Below, piece after piece: positions 37,697 through 46,320 of a DNA stretch of 64,000 nt. The notes beneath the pieces were generated by a model. That model made no database searches and was not told the origin of the DNA. It was given only the letters and a program-made list of their open reading frames with translations. The translations under genes and the position numbers were made by a program. How positions within the stretch are numbered: position 1 is the first letter of the stretch; each line of letters opens with the position of its first letter. Origin of the DNA: Wenyingzhuangia gilva (GTDB taxonomy: Bacteria; Bacteroidota; Bacteroidia; Flavobacteriales; Flavobacteriaceae); the NCBI RefSeq assembly GCF_030519655.1, contig NZ_JAUMIT010000002.1:248001-312000 (forward strand). Direction: 5' to 3'.

Positions 37697-38752
37697 TTAA
37701 TTTAAATTATTAGAGTTTATATAAGCTGATGTTTGATCAAAAGTTGTACTTCCACTGCTGGAATTAGAATAAGTAAAACTACCCCCTTGAAAGCTTAAGT
37801 TGATTGTTACAGTACTAAATGGGTTTTTAAGCGTTAGTGCGACAGCTAATGCGTATTCACAATAACCAGGACCAGTAGCCGGAGTGAATGGTTTAAATTG
37901 AATTATTCTAGCCTCAGATGTTGCAGCACCAAAACTTGATCCTTTAGCGTAATGATCAGCATTATATGTAGTAATGTACTTATCACAATTTAGATGGCTT
38001 TGAAAACCTGTAACAGTAATATTACTATAAGCAGTTGCAGCTGGTTGGTTATAGAATGGTACTTGAAGTATATGGTCTACTTCGTCATAATAACTTATAG
38101 GTTGATCAGTCATATTTTCTTTTGCAGTACATGTGTCACCTAAGTTATATATTTTACTTTTTTTGTTATGTGATTTTTTTGAGTTAGAAGTTAAAATATA
38201 ATAGTTAGATAATATATCATCATATAATAATTCCCCTTTTTTAAAATATGTTATAGTGTTATATTCTTTTTCTTTAATTAACCACCTGAGATTAAATAAT
38301 TTGATGTTTGGGTTTTCTTTAGTAATTTTTTTTATAAATTCTTTCTTTTTAATAATGTAGTCATTTTTGGTTTTGTTTTCAGTTATGTGAAATGAATATT
38401 GGTTTAATTCGTTACGATTATATATTGTAGAATTTTGACCATTAAAATCAATACGATTAAGAATAATTGTGGTTTCATTATCAAAGTTTTCAATAACTCT
38501 GTTTTTATAAGTGTTATTAAATTTCTTATATGATATAAGTTTAATATTGTTCATTTTCAATAAACTATCTTTATCATTTAAAACATAATTAAGTACTTCT
38601 GTCTCTGTTGAAAGTTCATTTACTTGTTTAATATGAGTGTCACATGTAGATATTATGTCTTGACTATCAAAGTTTTCTTCAGAACAATTAACTAAAGCAA
38701 TGAATAGAATAGAATAGAATAGAATAGAATAGAATAGAATAGAATTTTTTAT
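37697..38752 (-). CDS. putative phase-variable lipoprotein (repeat-encoded signal peptide, non-ATG start)
   Basis: The frame is open from the stop just before 38752 down to TAA 37697 (351 residues). It begins I-K-N-S-I-L-F-Y-S-I-L-F-Y-S-I-L-F and then IALVNCSEENFD, a complete lipoprotein signal with lipobox LVNC. The hydrophobic core is encoded by the pentanucleotide tract at 38702-38745. There is no ATG: the codon at the expected start is ATA (38750-38752). Either ATA is used, or the start has mutated and the gene is off, or translation begins further in (TTG 38560, ATG 38554), which would give a protein without signal. The C-terminal part (about 200-351) is rich in Ser/Thr and aromatic residues with several cysteines, possibly a beta domain. 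Function unknown. Confidence 0.6.
   Translation of the reverse strand: MKNSILFYSILFYSILFIALVNCSEENFDSQDIISTCDTHIKQVNELSTETEVLNYVLNDKDSLLKMNNIKLISYKKFNNTYKNRVIENFDNETTIILNRIDFNGQNSTIYNRNELNQYSFHITENKTKNDYIIKKKEFIKKITKENPNIKLFNLRWLIKEKEYNTITYFKKGELLYDDILSNYYILTSNSKKSHNKKSKIYNLGDTCTAKENMTDQPISYYDEVDHILQVPFYNQPAATAYSNITVTGFQSHLNCDKYITTYNADHYAKGSSFGAATSEARIIQFKPFTPATGPGYCEYALAVALTLKNPFSTVTINLSFQGGSFTYSNSSSGSTTFDQTSAYINSNNLN
38702..38745 (-). repeat. pentanucleotide simple repeat, (TATTC) on the - strand, about 8.8 units
   Basis: On the + strand the tract is eight full GAATA units (38702-38741) plus GAAT. It is perfect throughout. It lies inside the signal-peptide part of the lipoprotein gene, and the current unit number keeps the frame with the lipobox. 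A gain or loss of one or two units would shift the frame, while three units (15 bases) would add or remove the five residues SILFY. Confidence 0.97.
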
Positions 38753-38849
38753 TTAAAACTAATATTTTTATTATAGATATACAAATTCAAATATAAAATC
38801 TAGTTTTTAATCAGTTAAGTAAAATCTTGTAGGTTAATAAAATATTTAC

Positions 38850-39548
38850 TTAGGGATTATTTTTAACTGTTTTAATCTGTATCAAGTCTACCAAAAAGGC
38901 AAATAGCATAGAGAAATAAATATATCCTTTAGGAATTTCAAAATGCAATCCTTCTCCAATTAGTGAGACTCCAATCATCATTAAAAAACAAAGTGCTAAT
39001 ATTTTAAATGAAATATGTTTGTTGATAAAATTCACAATAGGTTTAGAAGCAAAAATCATAATTAAAACACTCACAATAATAGCAGCATACATCACATATA
39101 AATTACTGACCATTCCCACAGCAGTTATAATAGAGTCTATAGAAAACACAATATCTAACAATAATATTTCAATTAGTAAATTTCTAAAAGTAGGGTTCTT
39201 CACTACTTTATCAGGATTGTTTTGATGATTCTCTGTATGATGAAATATTTCTGTACTTGCTTTGTAAAGTAAAAAGACACCTCCACCAAACAATATGAGG
39301 TTCTTTCCGCTAAAACCAATACCTAACACAGTAAATAACGCATTGTCTAATCTTAAAATCCATGAAACAACTGTTAGTAAACCAATTCTAATAACGGCTG
39401 CTAGTGATAATCCTATAACACGAAGTTTATCCCTTTTTTCTTCAGGAAGTTTGTCAGTTAAAATGGAGATGAAAATAATATTATCTATTCCTAATACGAC
39501 CTCTAAAAACACCAAAGTGATTAGTGGGATGATAATTTCTTGCAACAT
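38850..39548 (-). CDS. TerC-family integral membrane protein
   Basis: A 232-residue protein with seven or so predicted membrane segments. It has the TerC family marks: an acidic membrane motif EVVLGIDNIIF near residues 16-26 and a second one, LLDIVFSIDSIITAVG, near 130-145, which may bind metal. TerC relatives are linked to manganese export and to metal loading of exported proteins, and to tellurite resistance in some plasmids; which applies here is unknown. It is a single gene between the lipoprotein pair and rplT, on the - strand. Confidence 0.9.
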   Translation of the reverse strand: MLQEIIIPLITLVFLEVVLGIDNIIFISILTDKLPEEKRDKLRVIGLSLAAVIRIGLLTVVSWILRLDNALFTVLGIGFSGKNLILFGGGVFLLYKASTEIFHHTENHQNNPDKVVKNPTFRNLLIEILLLDIVFSIDSIITAVGMVSNLYVMYAAIIVSVLIMIFASKPIVNFINKHISFKILALCFLMMIGVSLIGEGLHFEIPKGYIYFSMLFAFLVDLIQIKTVKNNP

Positions 39549-39580
39549 AGTTTAGTTTTTCTAGTCAAATTTAAGCAAAT

Positions 39581-39610
39581 AAAAAACCCTCTAACAAAAG
39601 TTAGAGGGTT
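39581..39610 (-). terminator. terminator of the thrS-infC-rpmI-rplT operon
   Basis: On the - strand AACCCTCTAAC pairs perfectly with GTTAGAGGGTT (11 bp, TTTT loop) and is followed by a T run, 28 bases after the rplT stop. Confidence 0.92.
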
Positions 39611-39638
39611 AAAATATAAGCAAGATGTTATTTTAAAT

Positions 39639-39983
39639 TTATTTTACTTTTTCGACGATGGCCTTAAAAGCTTCTGGGTTGTTCATCGCTAAATCTGCTA
39701 AAACCTTACGGTTTAATTCGATATTATTAGCTTTTACTTTTCCCATAAACTGAGAATAAGACAATCCATGAATACGAGCACCAGCGTTGATACGAGTAAT
39801 CCATAATCCACGGAAACTTCTTTTCTTGTTTTTTCTATCACGGTAAGAATAGCTCATTGCTTTCTCAACCGCATTTTTTGCTACTGTGTAAACGTTTTTA
39901 CGTCTTCCAAAGTAACCTTTTGCTTGCTTCAAGATTTTTTTTCTTCTATTTCTTGAAGCTACTGAATTTACTGATCTAGGCAT
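39639..39983 (-). CDS. rplT: 50S ribosomal protein L20
   Basis: 114 residues starting [20 protein letters not shown], then [20 protein letters not shown], the conserved L20 sequence. L20 binds 23S rRNA early in 50S assembly and in other bacteria represses its own operon. It is the last gene of thrS-infC-rpmI-rplT, 152 bases after rpmI; that spacer contains a palindrome. Confidence 0.98.
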   Translation of the reverse strand: MPRSVNSVASRNRRKKILKQAKGYFGRRKNVYTVAKNAVEKAMSYSYRDRKNKKRSFRGLWITRINAGARIHGLSYSQFMGKVKANNIELNRKVLADLAMNNPEAFKAIVEKVK

Positions 39984-40016
39984 AATTTCAATGTTTTTTG
40001 TAGTAAGGCGATTTTC

Positions 40017-40069
40017 AATTACGAATTCTCAATTAGTAATTACGAATGTATCATTCGTAACTCGTAATT
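40017..40069. repeat. two-tier palindrome in the rpmI-rplT spacer
   Basis: An inner perfect hairpin TTACGAATG/CATTCGTAA (9 bp, loop of 3; 40040-40060) is enclosed by a second inverted pair AATTACGA/TCGTAATT (40017-40024 and 40062-40069). The building block ATTACGAAT is used repeatedly. It is transcribed between L35 and L20 and could be a mobile palindromic repeat or a regulatory mRNA structure. Confidence 0.6.
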
Positions 40070-40135
40070 CAATAATTATTAATTCTTAAAGCCCACTCCA
40101 TGGTTAATAATTTAATATTCCCTTTTAAACTTAAA

Positions 40136-40333
40136 TTACTTTAAGTTTAATTGATTTTTGATGTTTGACTCATCACTTTTGTGAACTAACCCATCATGAG
40201 TTAATTTCAACTTACGTTTCTTAGACTTCTTTGTTAAGATGTGACTTTTGAAAGCGTGTTTTCTTTTTAATTTTCCAGTACCAGTTACTTTGAATCTCTT
40301 CTTAGCACTTGATTTTGTTTTTAATTTAGGCAT
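40136..40333 (-). CDS. rpmI: 50S ribosomal protein L35
   Basis: 65 residues, [20 protein letters not shown] followed by [22 protein letters not shown], the full L35 signature. It lies between infC and rplT in the classic order. Confidence 0.98.
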   Translation of the reverse strand: MPKLKTKSSAKKRFKVTGTGKLKRKHAFKSHILTKKSKKRKLKLTHDGLVHKSDESNIKNQLNLK

Positions 40334-40463
40334 CTCTCTTTAAGTTTTAATTCTTGCTTATTTTATTTTTTTAGTCATAAAAGTTAAAAGTCTGTCAAGT
40401 ATTAAAGTCTACAGTGCGTAAACTTTTAACTTTATTACTTTTTAAAACTTTGTAAACTAGTAT

Positions 40464-41024
40464 TTACTTTTTTACTTTCGGAGCAAGAAACATAATCATA
40501 CGTTTACCTTCTAATTTAGGCATTTGTTCTACTTTACCATATTCTTCTAACTCTTGAGCTAATTTTAATAATAAAATTTGCCCTTGGTCTTTAAATATAA
40601 TAGAACGTCCTTTAAAGAATACGTACGCTTTTAATTTTGCACCATCTTGTAAAAACTTGATAGCGTGTTTCTTTTTAAACTCGTAATCGTGTTCATCTGT
40701 TTGAGGTCCAAAACGAATTTCTTTTACAGTTACTTTAGAAGCTTTCGCTTTGATAACTTTATCACGTTTCTTTTGCTCATACAAGAACTTCTTATAATCT
40801 ATAATTTTACAAACAGGAGGAACTGCTTTTGGAGAAATTTCTACCAAATCTAATTCTTGTTCCTTTGCTATTTGCTTTGCTTTGGCAAGAGGGTAAACAC
40901 CTACTTCAATGTTTTCTCCAACCAAACGTACCTCATCCACGTAACGAATGTGTTCGTTAATTCTGTGTGGATTTTCTTTAATAACTCTTGCAGGTCCTTT
41001 AGACCTTCTTCTCTTAATTGCTAT
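40464..41024 (-). CDS. infC: translation initiation factor IF-3, non-canonical ATA start
   Basis: IF-3 keeps 30S subunits free and checks start codons. The first ATG of this frame (40940) would cut off the N-domain beginning, because the frame upstream encodes the conserved [20 protein letters not shown] and [18 protein letters not shown]. The only start-like codons before the in-frame stop are ATA 41024 (I/M-AIKRRR) and ATT 41018; I place the start at ATA, which gives 186 residues. Near-cognate starts (AUU, AUA, AUC) in infC are known as the basis of autoregulation by IF-3. The C-domain ([32 protein letters not shown]) is normal. It follows thrS by 44 bases. Confidence 0.93.
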   Translation of the reverse strand: MAIKRRRSKGPARVIKENPHRINEHIRYVDEVRLVGENIEVGVYPLAKAKQIAKEQELDLVEISPKAVPPVCKIIDYKKFLYEQKKRDKVIKAKASKVTVKEIRFGPQTDEHDYEFKKKHAIKFLQDGAKLKAYVFFKGRSIIFKDQGQILLLKLAQELEEYGKVEQMPKLEGKRMIMFLAPKVKK

Positions 41025-41068
41025 GGCTTTATCTTTTTACTCTCATATTGCTATGAGAAATTAAACTC

Positions 41069-43015
41069 TTATTTATTAAATGCTACTAAGGTTTTGGCTA
41101 CTTCATCAGACACATGTTTAATGAAATCTTGTATTGAAAAAGTTCCCAAATCTCCTTCTCCGTGTTTTCTTACGGATACGCTTTCTTCTCCTTCTTCTTT
41201 TTCCCCTACAATAATCATGTATGGAACCTTACTAACCTCTGCATCTCTAATCTTTCGACCTGTCTTCTCACTTCGGTCGTCAATTAGCGTGCGAATTTCG
41301 GAATTTTCTAGCAATCCTGAAACTTTTTCGGCATATTTCTGATATTTCTCACTGATTGGTAGGATGATAACTTGCTCAGGCATTAACCAAAGAGGGAAAT
41401 TACCTCCTGTATGCTCTAATAACACTGCAATAAAACGTTCCATTGATCCAAAAGGAGCACGGTGAATCATTACTGGTCTGTGCTCTGCATTGTCAGAACC
41501 TTTGTAAGTTAAGTCAAATCTTTCAGGTAAATTGTAATCTACTTGAATAGTTCCCAATTGCCAACTTCTTCCTAAGGCATCTTTTACCATAAAGTCTAAC
41601 TTAGGTCCGTAGAAAGCAGCTTCACCGGTTTCTATCACGTAGTTTAATCCTTTTTCTTTAGCTGCATTGATGATTGCATTTTCAGCTTTGTTCCAATTTT
41701 CATCAGAACCAATATATTTAGATGGATTTTCAGGATCTCTTAACGATACTTGTGCAGTAAAGTCTTCAAAACCTAAAGAACCAAATACATATAATACCAA
41801 ATCAATTACATCTTTAAATTCTTGGTCTAATTGATCTGGAGTACAGAAAATATGTGCATCATCTTGTGTAAAACAACGTACACGAGTCATACCGTGTAAT
41901 TCTCCACTTTGTTCGTATCTGTAAACTGTACCAAATTCTGCATAACGCTTTGGTAGTTCTTTATATGACCAAGGTTTATAATTATAAACTTCACAGTGAT
42001 GTGGACAGTTCATTGGTTTTAACAAGAACTCTTCATCCATTTTTGGAGTTTTGATAGGCTGAAAACTATCTTCACCATATTTTTCATAGTGTCCAGAAGT
42101 TACATATAACTCTTTTTGACCAATATGAGGAGTCATCACCATTTCATAACCTGCTTTTTTCTGAGCTTTCTTTAAAAAGTCTTCTAATCTACTTCTTAAA
42201 GCAGCTCCTTTAGGTAACCACAAAGGCAATCCTTGTCCTACTTTTTGAGAAAAAGTAAACAATTCTAATTCTTTTCCTAATTTACGGTGGTCACGTTGTT
42301 TGGCTAATTCTAACAACTCTAAATATTCAGTTAACATTTTGGCTTTAGGGAATGAAATTCCATAAATACGAGTTAACTGAGGATTTTTCTCATCACCTCT
42401 CCAATAAGCACCTGCAGCACTCATTACTTTTACAGCTTTTAGAATTCCAGTGTTTGGAATATGACCTCCACGACATAAGTCAGTAAAATCATCATGATCA
42501 CAGAAAGTAATTTCTCCATCATTTAAGTTTTCTATCAACTCAACTTTAAAAGGATTTCCTTCTTCTTTGTATTTAGCCAAAGCATCTGCTTTAGAAACTT
42601 CACGTAAAGTAAATTCGTGTTTTCCTCTAGCCAATTCTAAAAAACGTTGTTCAATTTTAGGAAAGTCGGTTTCAGAAACTTTGTGTTCCCCAAAATCAAT
42701 GTCGTAGTAAAAACCATTTTCAATAGCAGGACCAATGGTTAGTTTTACTCCAGGATATAATTGTTGAATAGCTTGAGCTAAAACGTGAGCAGAAGAGTGC
42801 CAAAAAGCTTTTTTACCTTCTGGTTGCTCAAATGTATATAAGGTTAAGTTACCGTCTGTGGTTAATGGGGTTTTGGTTTCAACGGTGGTTCCGTTAAAGC
42901 TTGCAGAAATTACATTTCTTGCTAAACCATGGCTAATGCTCATAGCCACATCCATTGGAGTACTGTTTTTTTCGTACTCTCTTACACTTCCATCGGGTAA
43001 AGTAATATTAATCAT
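41069..43015 (-). CDS. thrS: threonine--tRNA ligase
   Basis: A 648-residue class II synthetase. TGS domain (about 1-62), editing domain with [12 protein letters not shown] and [10 protein letters not shown] (about 70-225), catalytic core with motif 2 [20 protein letters not shown] and motif 3 [13 protein letters not shown], and a C-terminal anticodon-binding domain (about 545-645, [17 protein letters not shown]). Zinc ligands are visible in [12 protein letters not shown] and the following histidines. First gene of the thrS-infC-rpmI-rplT operon. The leader is short (about 15-20 bases), so there is no room for a T-box-like element. Confidence 0.98.
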   Translation of the reverse strand: MINITLPDGSVREYEKNSTPMDVAMSISHGLARNVISASFNGTTVETKTPLTTDGNLTLYTFEQPEGKKAFWHSSAHVLAQAIQQLYPGVKLTIGPAIENGFYYDIDFGEHKVSETDFPKIEQRFLELARGKHEFTLREVSKADALAKYKEEGNPFKVELIENLNDGEITFCDHDDFTDLCRGGHIPNTGILKAVKVMSAAGAYWRGDEKNPQLTRIYGISFPKAKMLTEYLELLELAKQRDHRKLGKELELFTFSQKVGQGLPLWLPKGAALRSRLEDFLKKAQKKAGYEMVMTPHIGQKELYVTSGHYEKYGEDSFQPIKTPKMDEEFLLKPMNCPHHCEVYNYKPWSYKELPKRYAEFGTVYRYEQSGELHGMTRVRCFTQDDAHIFCTPDQLDQEFKDVIDLVLYVFGSLGFEDFTAQVSLRDPENPSKYIGSDENWNKAENAIINAAKEKGLNYVIETGEAAFYGPKLDFMVKDALGRSWQLGTIQVDYNLPERFDLTYKGSDNAEHRPVMIHRAPFGSMERFIAVLLEHTGGNFPLWLMPEQVIILPISEKYQKYAEKVSGLLENSEIRTLIDDRSEKTGRKIRDAEVSKVPYMIIVGEKEEGEESVSVRKHGEGDLGTFSIQDFIKHVSDEVAKTLVAFNK

Positions 43016-43035
43016 TATAAATATTTTTTGCTGAG

Positions 43036-43065
43036 CAAAGATACATTTAAAGTATAAAGTACAAA
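43036..43065 (-). promoter_or_regulatory. promoter of the thrS operon
   Basis: On the - strand TTTG (43065-43062) and TATCTTTG (43043-43036) are 18 bases apart, matching the Bacteroidota pattern of a -33 TTTG and a -7 TAnnTTTG. The -7 box is 20 bases before the thrS start. Confidence 0.75.
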
Positions 43066-43246
43066 AGTATATAGAACAAAGTATTGGGGCTAAGAAACTT
43101 GTTTTTTGGTAAAGAATTTATCTTAAAATTTTAACCTTATTTTTACAAGATCAGATTCTTTGAGATGTAAATTATACAATTTTTGAATAAAAAAAACTAT
43201 TTTTGAAAAGCTACGAGAAGAGACTGGGCATATTAATTAAATATTT

Positions 43247-44332
43247 TTGATGAATGTAGTGACTAAAATTAACAAATGGTTTATAAAATATAAACCCTAT
43301 TTTTTTTCTTATTCTAACGGTTTTTTTAAACTATTTTACCTAGCAAACTCTCCAGAATTAATAGTTGAAAGTAATATTAAATATCCTTTTGTTAAACACG
43401 ATGCTGAAAGACAATTGACTTATTGTGATAACTCCTTTGTTAAATCTAGAATTGGTTATGTAGAACTTGAAAAGGGATTGTGGTGTATTAATTCTCATAT
43501 TTATTTTAAGAACAATCTTTCATTTACTCCTATATATGATGAATCGGAAACATCAACCTATTATTGTTTAATTATTAATGAGGTTAAAAATGAATATCCT
43601 TCTAAGTATTATAAGATCAATAATATTGTAGTAAAAAATTATTCATTGAGTTTTCTAAGACCCAAAATAAAATTTGAAAATTTTCATTTCAAAGGAGCTA
43701 CAGAGAATTTATATCAAATATATTTTGATAAGGCTTGGTATGAAAATAATATTAAAACATTACCAAATTTACCTGCATCAGTTATTGAGTTGTTTGAAAA
43801 TAAAAATGTAGACTTTATTAACTATGCTATCAATATTGAAGAGTTTAGAACAGTTTATAATGAGTTTTACAATGCTTTTAATTCAGATACAAAACCAAAT
43901 TATATCTCGCTAAAAAAAACGACTTATGCTTTTTTTGAATTGTTTTTAGAGAATTATGAACATGCTGTAGTTTCCAAAACATCAAAATTAAAAAGTAAGG
44001 ATAGAATTCTTTTGAAAAATGTAGAAGACTATTTGTTGGATCACTTACTTGAAAAATTTATGGGAATTGAAGAAATTGCTGAGATGTTTAAAGTTTCTCC
44101 AACTAAATTAAAAAAAGATTTTAAAGCTTTATATGGCACTACCATTTATGGGTATTTTAAGGAAAAACAAATGAAACTAGCCTTACAAATACTTAACAAA
44201 CAAGATTGTAAAATTAAAGAACTAGCTACTATGTTTCATTATGAAAATTATAGTAAATTCTCAAAAGCATTTTTAAATACCAATGGTTTTTTACCCTCAG
44301 AAACCCCTAAAAAACTTAAAAATGTCTTTTAG
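43247..44332 (+). CDS. AraC-family transcriptional regulator
   Basis: A 361-residue protein with a C-terminal AraC/XylS double helix-turn-helix (about 260-355): LEKFMGIEEIAEMFKVSPTK then YFKEKQMKLALQILNKQDCK, IKELATMFHYENYSKFSKAF. The N-terminal 240 residues are not a recognised domain, have no membrane segment and probably act as a ligand or regulatory part. It starts at ATG 43247 (TTG ATG). The gene stands alone with a candidate -7 box TATTTTTG at 43198-43205 and is divergent from thrS. Targets are unknown. Confidence 0.85.
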   Translation: MMNVVTKINKWFIKYKPYFFSYSNGFFKLFYLANSPELIVESNIKYPFVKHDAERQLTYCDNSFVKSRIGYVELEKGLWCINSHIYFKNNLSFTPIYDESETSTYYCLIINEVKNEYPSKYYKINNIVVKNYSLSFLRPKIKFENFHFKGATENLYQIYFDKAWYENNIKTLPNLPASVIELFENKNVDFINYAINIEEFRTVYNEFYNAFNSDTKPNYISLKKTTYAFFELFLENYEHAVVSKTSKLKSKDRILLKNVEDYLLDHLLEKFMGIEEIAEMFKVSPTKLKKDFKALYGTTIYGYFKEKQMKLALQILNKQDCKIKELATMFHYENYSKFSKAFLNTNGFLPSETPKKLKNVF

Positions 44333-44513
44333 GGATACAAAAGTCTTTTTGGGGTATAGTTGATAAGTCTTAGTATAGCATCTTTGCATAGATAACTTAA
44401 GTGTTAAGATGAGTATAAAATTTTAAAACATTTTATACTTATATATAATATCCTCAATTTTCAAAACTTGCTATGAGATTGATTAAGAAGTAAAAGTCAA
44501 ATTTATTTCGTTT

Positions 44514-44549
44514 AAAAAGCTGTTAAAATTCGTTTTAACAGCTTTTTTG
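44514..44549 (+). terminator. very stable terminator between the AraC gene and guaA
   Basis: AAAAAGCTGTTAAAA pairs perfectly with TTTTAACAGCTTTTT (15 bp) closed by a TTCG tetraloop, followed by T and G. It lies 180 bases after the AraC stop; the stretch between (44333-44513) has no gene I can see, only a long 3' untranslated region or a possible small transcript. Confidence 0.9.
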
Positions 44550-44597
44550 TTAGAATAAACAAATTGAATTTAGATGTCAAGAATAACTAAAACAAGG

Positions 44598-44628
44598 TTT
44601 GAAATCAAATCAAAAAAAGTTACTTTTG
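44598..44628 (+). promoter_or_regulatory. promoter of guaA
   Basis: TTTG (44598-44601) and TACTTTTG (44621-44628) are 19 bases apart, a full match to the Bacteroidota promoter pattern. The guaA ATG follows only 3 bases after the -7 box, so transcription should start at or next to the start codon. Confidence 0.7.
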
Positions 44629-44631
44629 TGT

Positions 44632-46164
44632 ATGCAACAAAAAGTACTTATTTTAGATTTCGGATCTCAAGTTACGCAGCTGATAGCTCGTCGAGTGAGA
44701 GAATTGAACATTTATTGTGAAATTCACCCATACAACAGCGAAAAATACAATTTTGCTGATTATAAAGCAGTTATTTTATCGGGTTCTCCACACTCTGTTA
44801 GAGGTGAGAATGCTCCTAAAATTGACTTATCAGAAGTAAAAGGTAAAAAACCATTACTAGGGATTTGTTATGGAGCTCAATACTTAGCGCACTTTTTTGG
44901 TGGTGAAGTAGGAGCATCAAGCACAAGAGAATATGGTAGAGCCAACTTATCTTTCTTAGATCATACCAATCCTTTATTTGATGAAATTAAAGAAGGAAGT
45001 CAAGTTTGGATGAGTCACTCTGATACTATTTTAAGTTTACCTGATAACTATGAATGTATTGCAAGCACACCAGATGTAAGGAATGCAGCATATCATATAA
45101 AAGGAGAAGACACTTATGCAATCCAATTCCATCCAGAAGTATATCACTCTACAGATGGAACTAAATTACTAGAAAACTTTTTAGTGAAAATTGCAGGAGT
45201 TGCTCAAGAATGGACACCAGATAATTTTGTTGATACTACGGTTCAAGAAATTAAGGACAAAGTAGGAAACGATAAAGTAGTTTTAGGATTGTCTGGAGGA
45301 GTAGATTCTACGGTTGCAGCTGTTTTATTAAACAAAGCGATTGGTGATAACTTATACTGCATTTTTGTAAATAACGGTTTGTTACGTAAAAATGAGTTCG
45401 AGGGCGTATTAAAGCAATATGAAGGAATGGGCTTAAACGTAAAAGGAGTAGATGCTTCTGAAAGATTCTTAAAAGAATTGGCAGGTTTGTCTGATCCCGA
45501 ATTAAAACGTAAAGCGATTGGAAAAGCATTTATTGATGTTTTTGATCAAGAAGCTCATTTAATAGAAGATGTAAAATGGTTGGCACAAGGAACGATTTAT
45601 CCTGATGTGATTGAATCTGTTTCTGCAGATGGAGGGCCGTCAGCAACCATAAAATCTCATCACAATGTAGGAGGTTTACCAGACTTTATGAAATTAAAGA
45701 TTGTAGAGCCTTTACGTATGATTTTTAAAGATGAAGTTCGTAGAGCAGGAAAATCTATGGGAATTGATCCTGAATTGTTAGGACGTCATCCTTTTCCAGG
45801 ACCAGGATTAGCGATTAGAATTTTAGGAGATATTACAGCAGAAAAAGTAACGATGTTACAAGAGGTTGATGCGATTTTTATCAACGGATTAAAAGAACAT
45901 GGATTGTATGACTCAGTTTGGCAGGCCGGAGCTATTTTGCTTCCTGTACAATCTGTAGGAGTTATGGGAGATGAACGTACATATGAAAAAGCAGTTGCTT
46001 TGCGTGCAGTAGAATCTACAGATGGTATGACAGCTGACTGGGTAGATTTACCATATAAATTTTTACAAGAAATCTCTAATAAAATTATCAATAATGTTAA
46101 AGGAGTAAACAGAGTTGTTTATGATATTAGCTCTAAACCACCAGCAACAATTGAGTGGGAATAA
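44632..46164 (+). CDS. guaA: GMP synthase (glutamine-hydrolysing)
   Basis: A 510-residue enzyme that turns XMP into GMP with ammonia from glutamine. Class I amidotransferase part (about 1-200; [20 protein letters not shown], nucleophile Cys79 in GICYGAQ, His/Glu in [10 protein letters not shown]), then the ATP-pyrophosphatase with [12 protein letters not shown] (about 220-232), and the C-terminal dimerisation domain ([27 protein letters not shown]). The open frame extends 11 codons upstream, but ATG 44632 is chosen because the amidotransferase motif follows at once and because the promoter box overlaps the upstream codons. Confidence 0.97.
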   Translation: MQQKVLILDFGSQVTQLIARRVRELNIYCEIHPYNSEKYNFADYKAVILSGSPHSVRGENAPKIDLSEVKGKKPLLGICYGAQYLAHFFGGEVGASSTREYGRANLSFLDHTNPLFDEIKEGSQVWMSHSDTILSLPDNYECIASTPDVRNAAYHIKGEDTYAIQFHPEVYHSTDGTKLLENFLVKIAGVAQEWTPDNFVDTTVQEIKDKVGNDKVVLGLSGGVDSTVAAVLLNKAIGDNLYCIFVNNGLLRKNEFEGVLKQYEGMGLNVKGVDASERFLKELAGLSDPELKRKAIGKAFIDVFDQEAHLIEDVKWLAQGTIYPDVIESVSADGGPSATIKSHHNVGGLPDFMKLKIVEPLRMIFKDEVRRAGKSMGIDPELLGRHPFPGPGLAIRILGDITAEKVTMLQEVDAIFINGLKEHGLYDSVWQAGAILLPVQSVGVMGDERTYEKAVALRAVESTDGMTADWVDLPYKFLQEISNKIINNVKGVNRVVYDISSKPPATIEWE

Positions 46165-46184
46165 TTTTAATAAATGATGATACA

Positions 46185-46223
46185 AAACGCCAAATAACTT
46201 ATGTTGTTTGGCGTTTCTTTTTT
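46185..46223 (+). terminator. terminator of guaA
   Basis: AAACGCCAAA pairs with TTTGGCGTTT (10 bp) and is followed by CTTTTTTT. Confidence 0.9.
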
Positions 46224-46320
46224 AAGTAAACTGATTTGAGCAAATCATTACCTTATATGAATTACACATAATTGGTATAATATATGTAATATTGCCATTA
46301 GAAAAAGAACCTTATAAATT

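Noticed and set aside
38702-38745. Could the GAATA tract be a CRISPR-like or structural repeat?
   Set aside because: The unit is five bases with no spacers, so it is a simple sequence repeat. No CRISPR array or cas gene is visible in the window.
40857-41342. A + strand open frame of 161 codons across infC and thrS
   Set aside because: It is the antisense of well-conserved infC and thrS, with cysteine- and phenylalanine-rich nonsense composition. The same reasoning removes similar antisense frames inside susC, GH2, pta, guaA, pyrC and nrdB.
43016-43065. T-box or other leader regulation of thrS
   Set aside because: The promoter leaves a leader of only about 15-20 bases, too short for a T-box or an attenuator.
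44333-44513. A small regulatory RNA between the AraC gene and the TTCG terminator
   Set aside because: No promoter box with a full TAnnTTTG match was found within the stretch (CATCTTTG at best), so a long 3' untranslated region of the AraC gene is the simpler reading.
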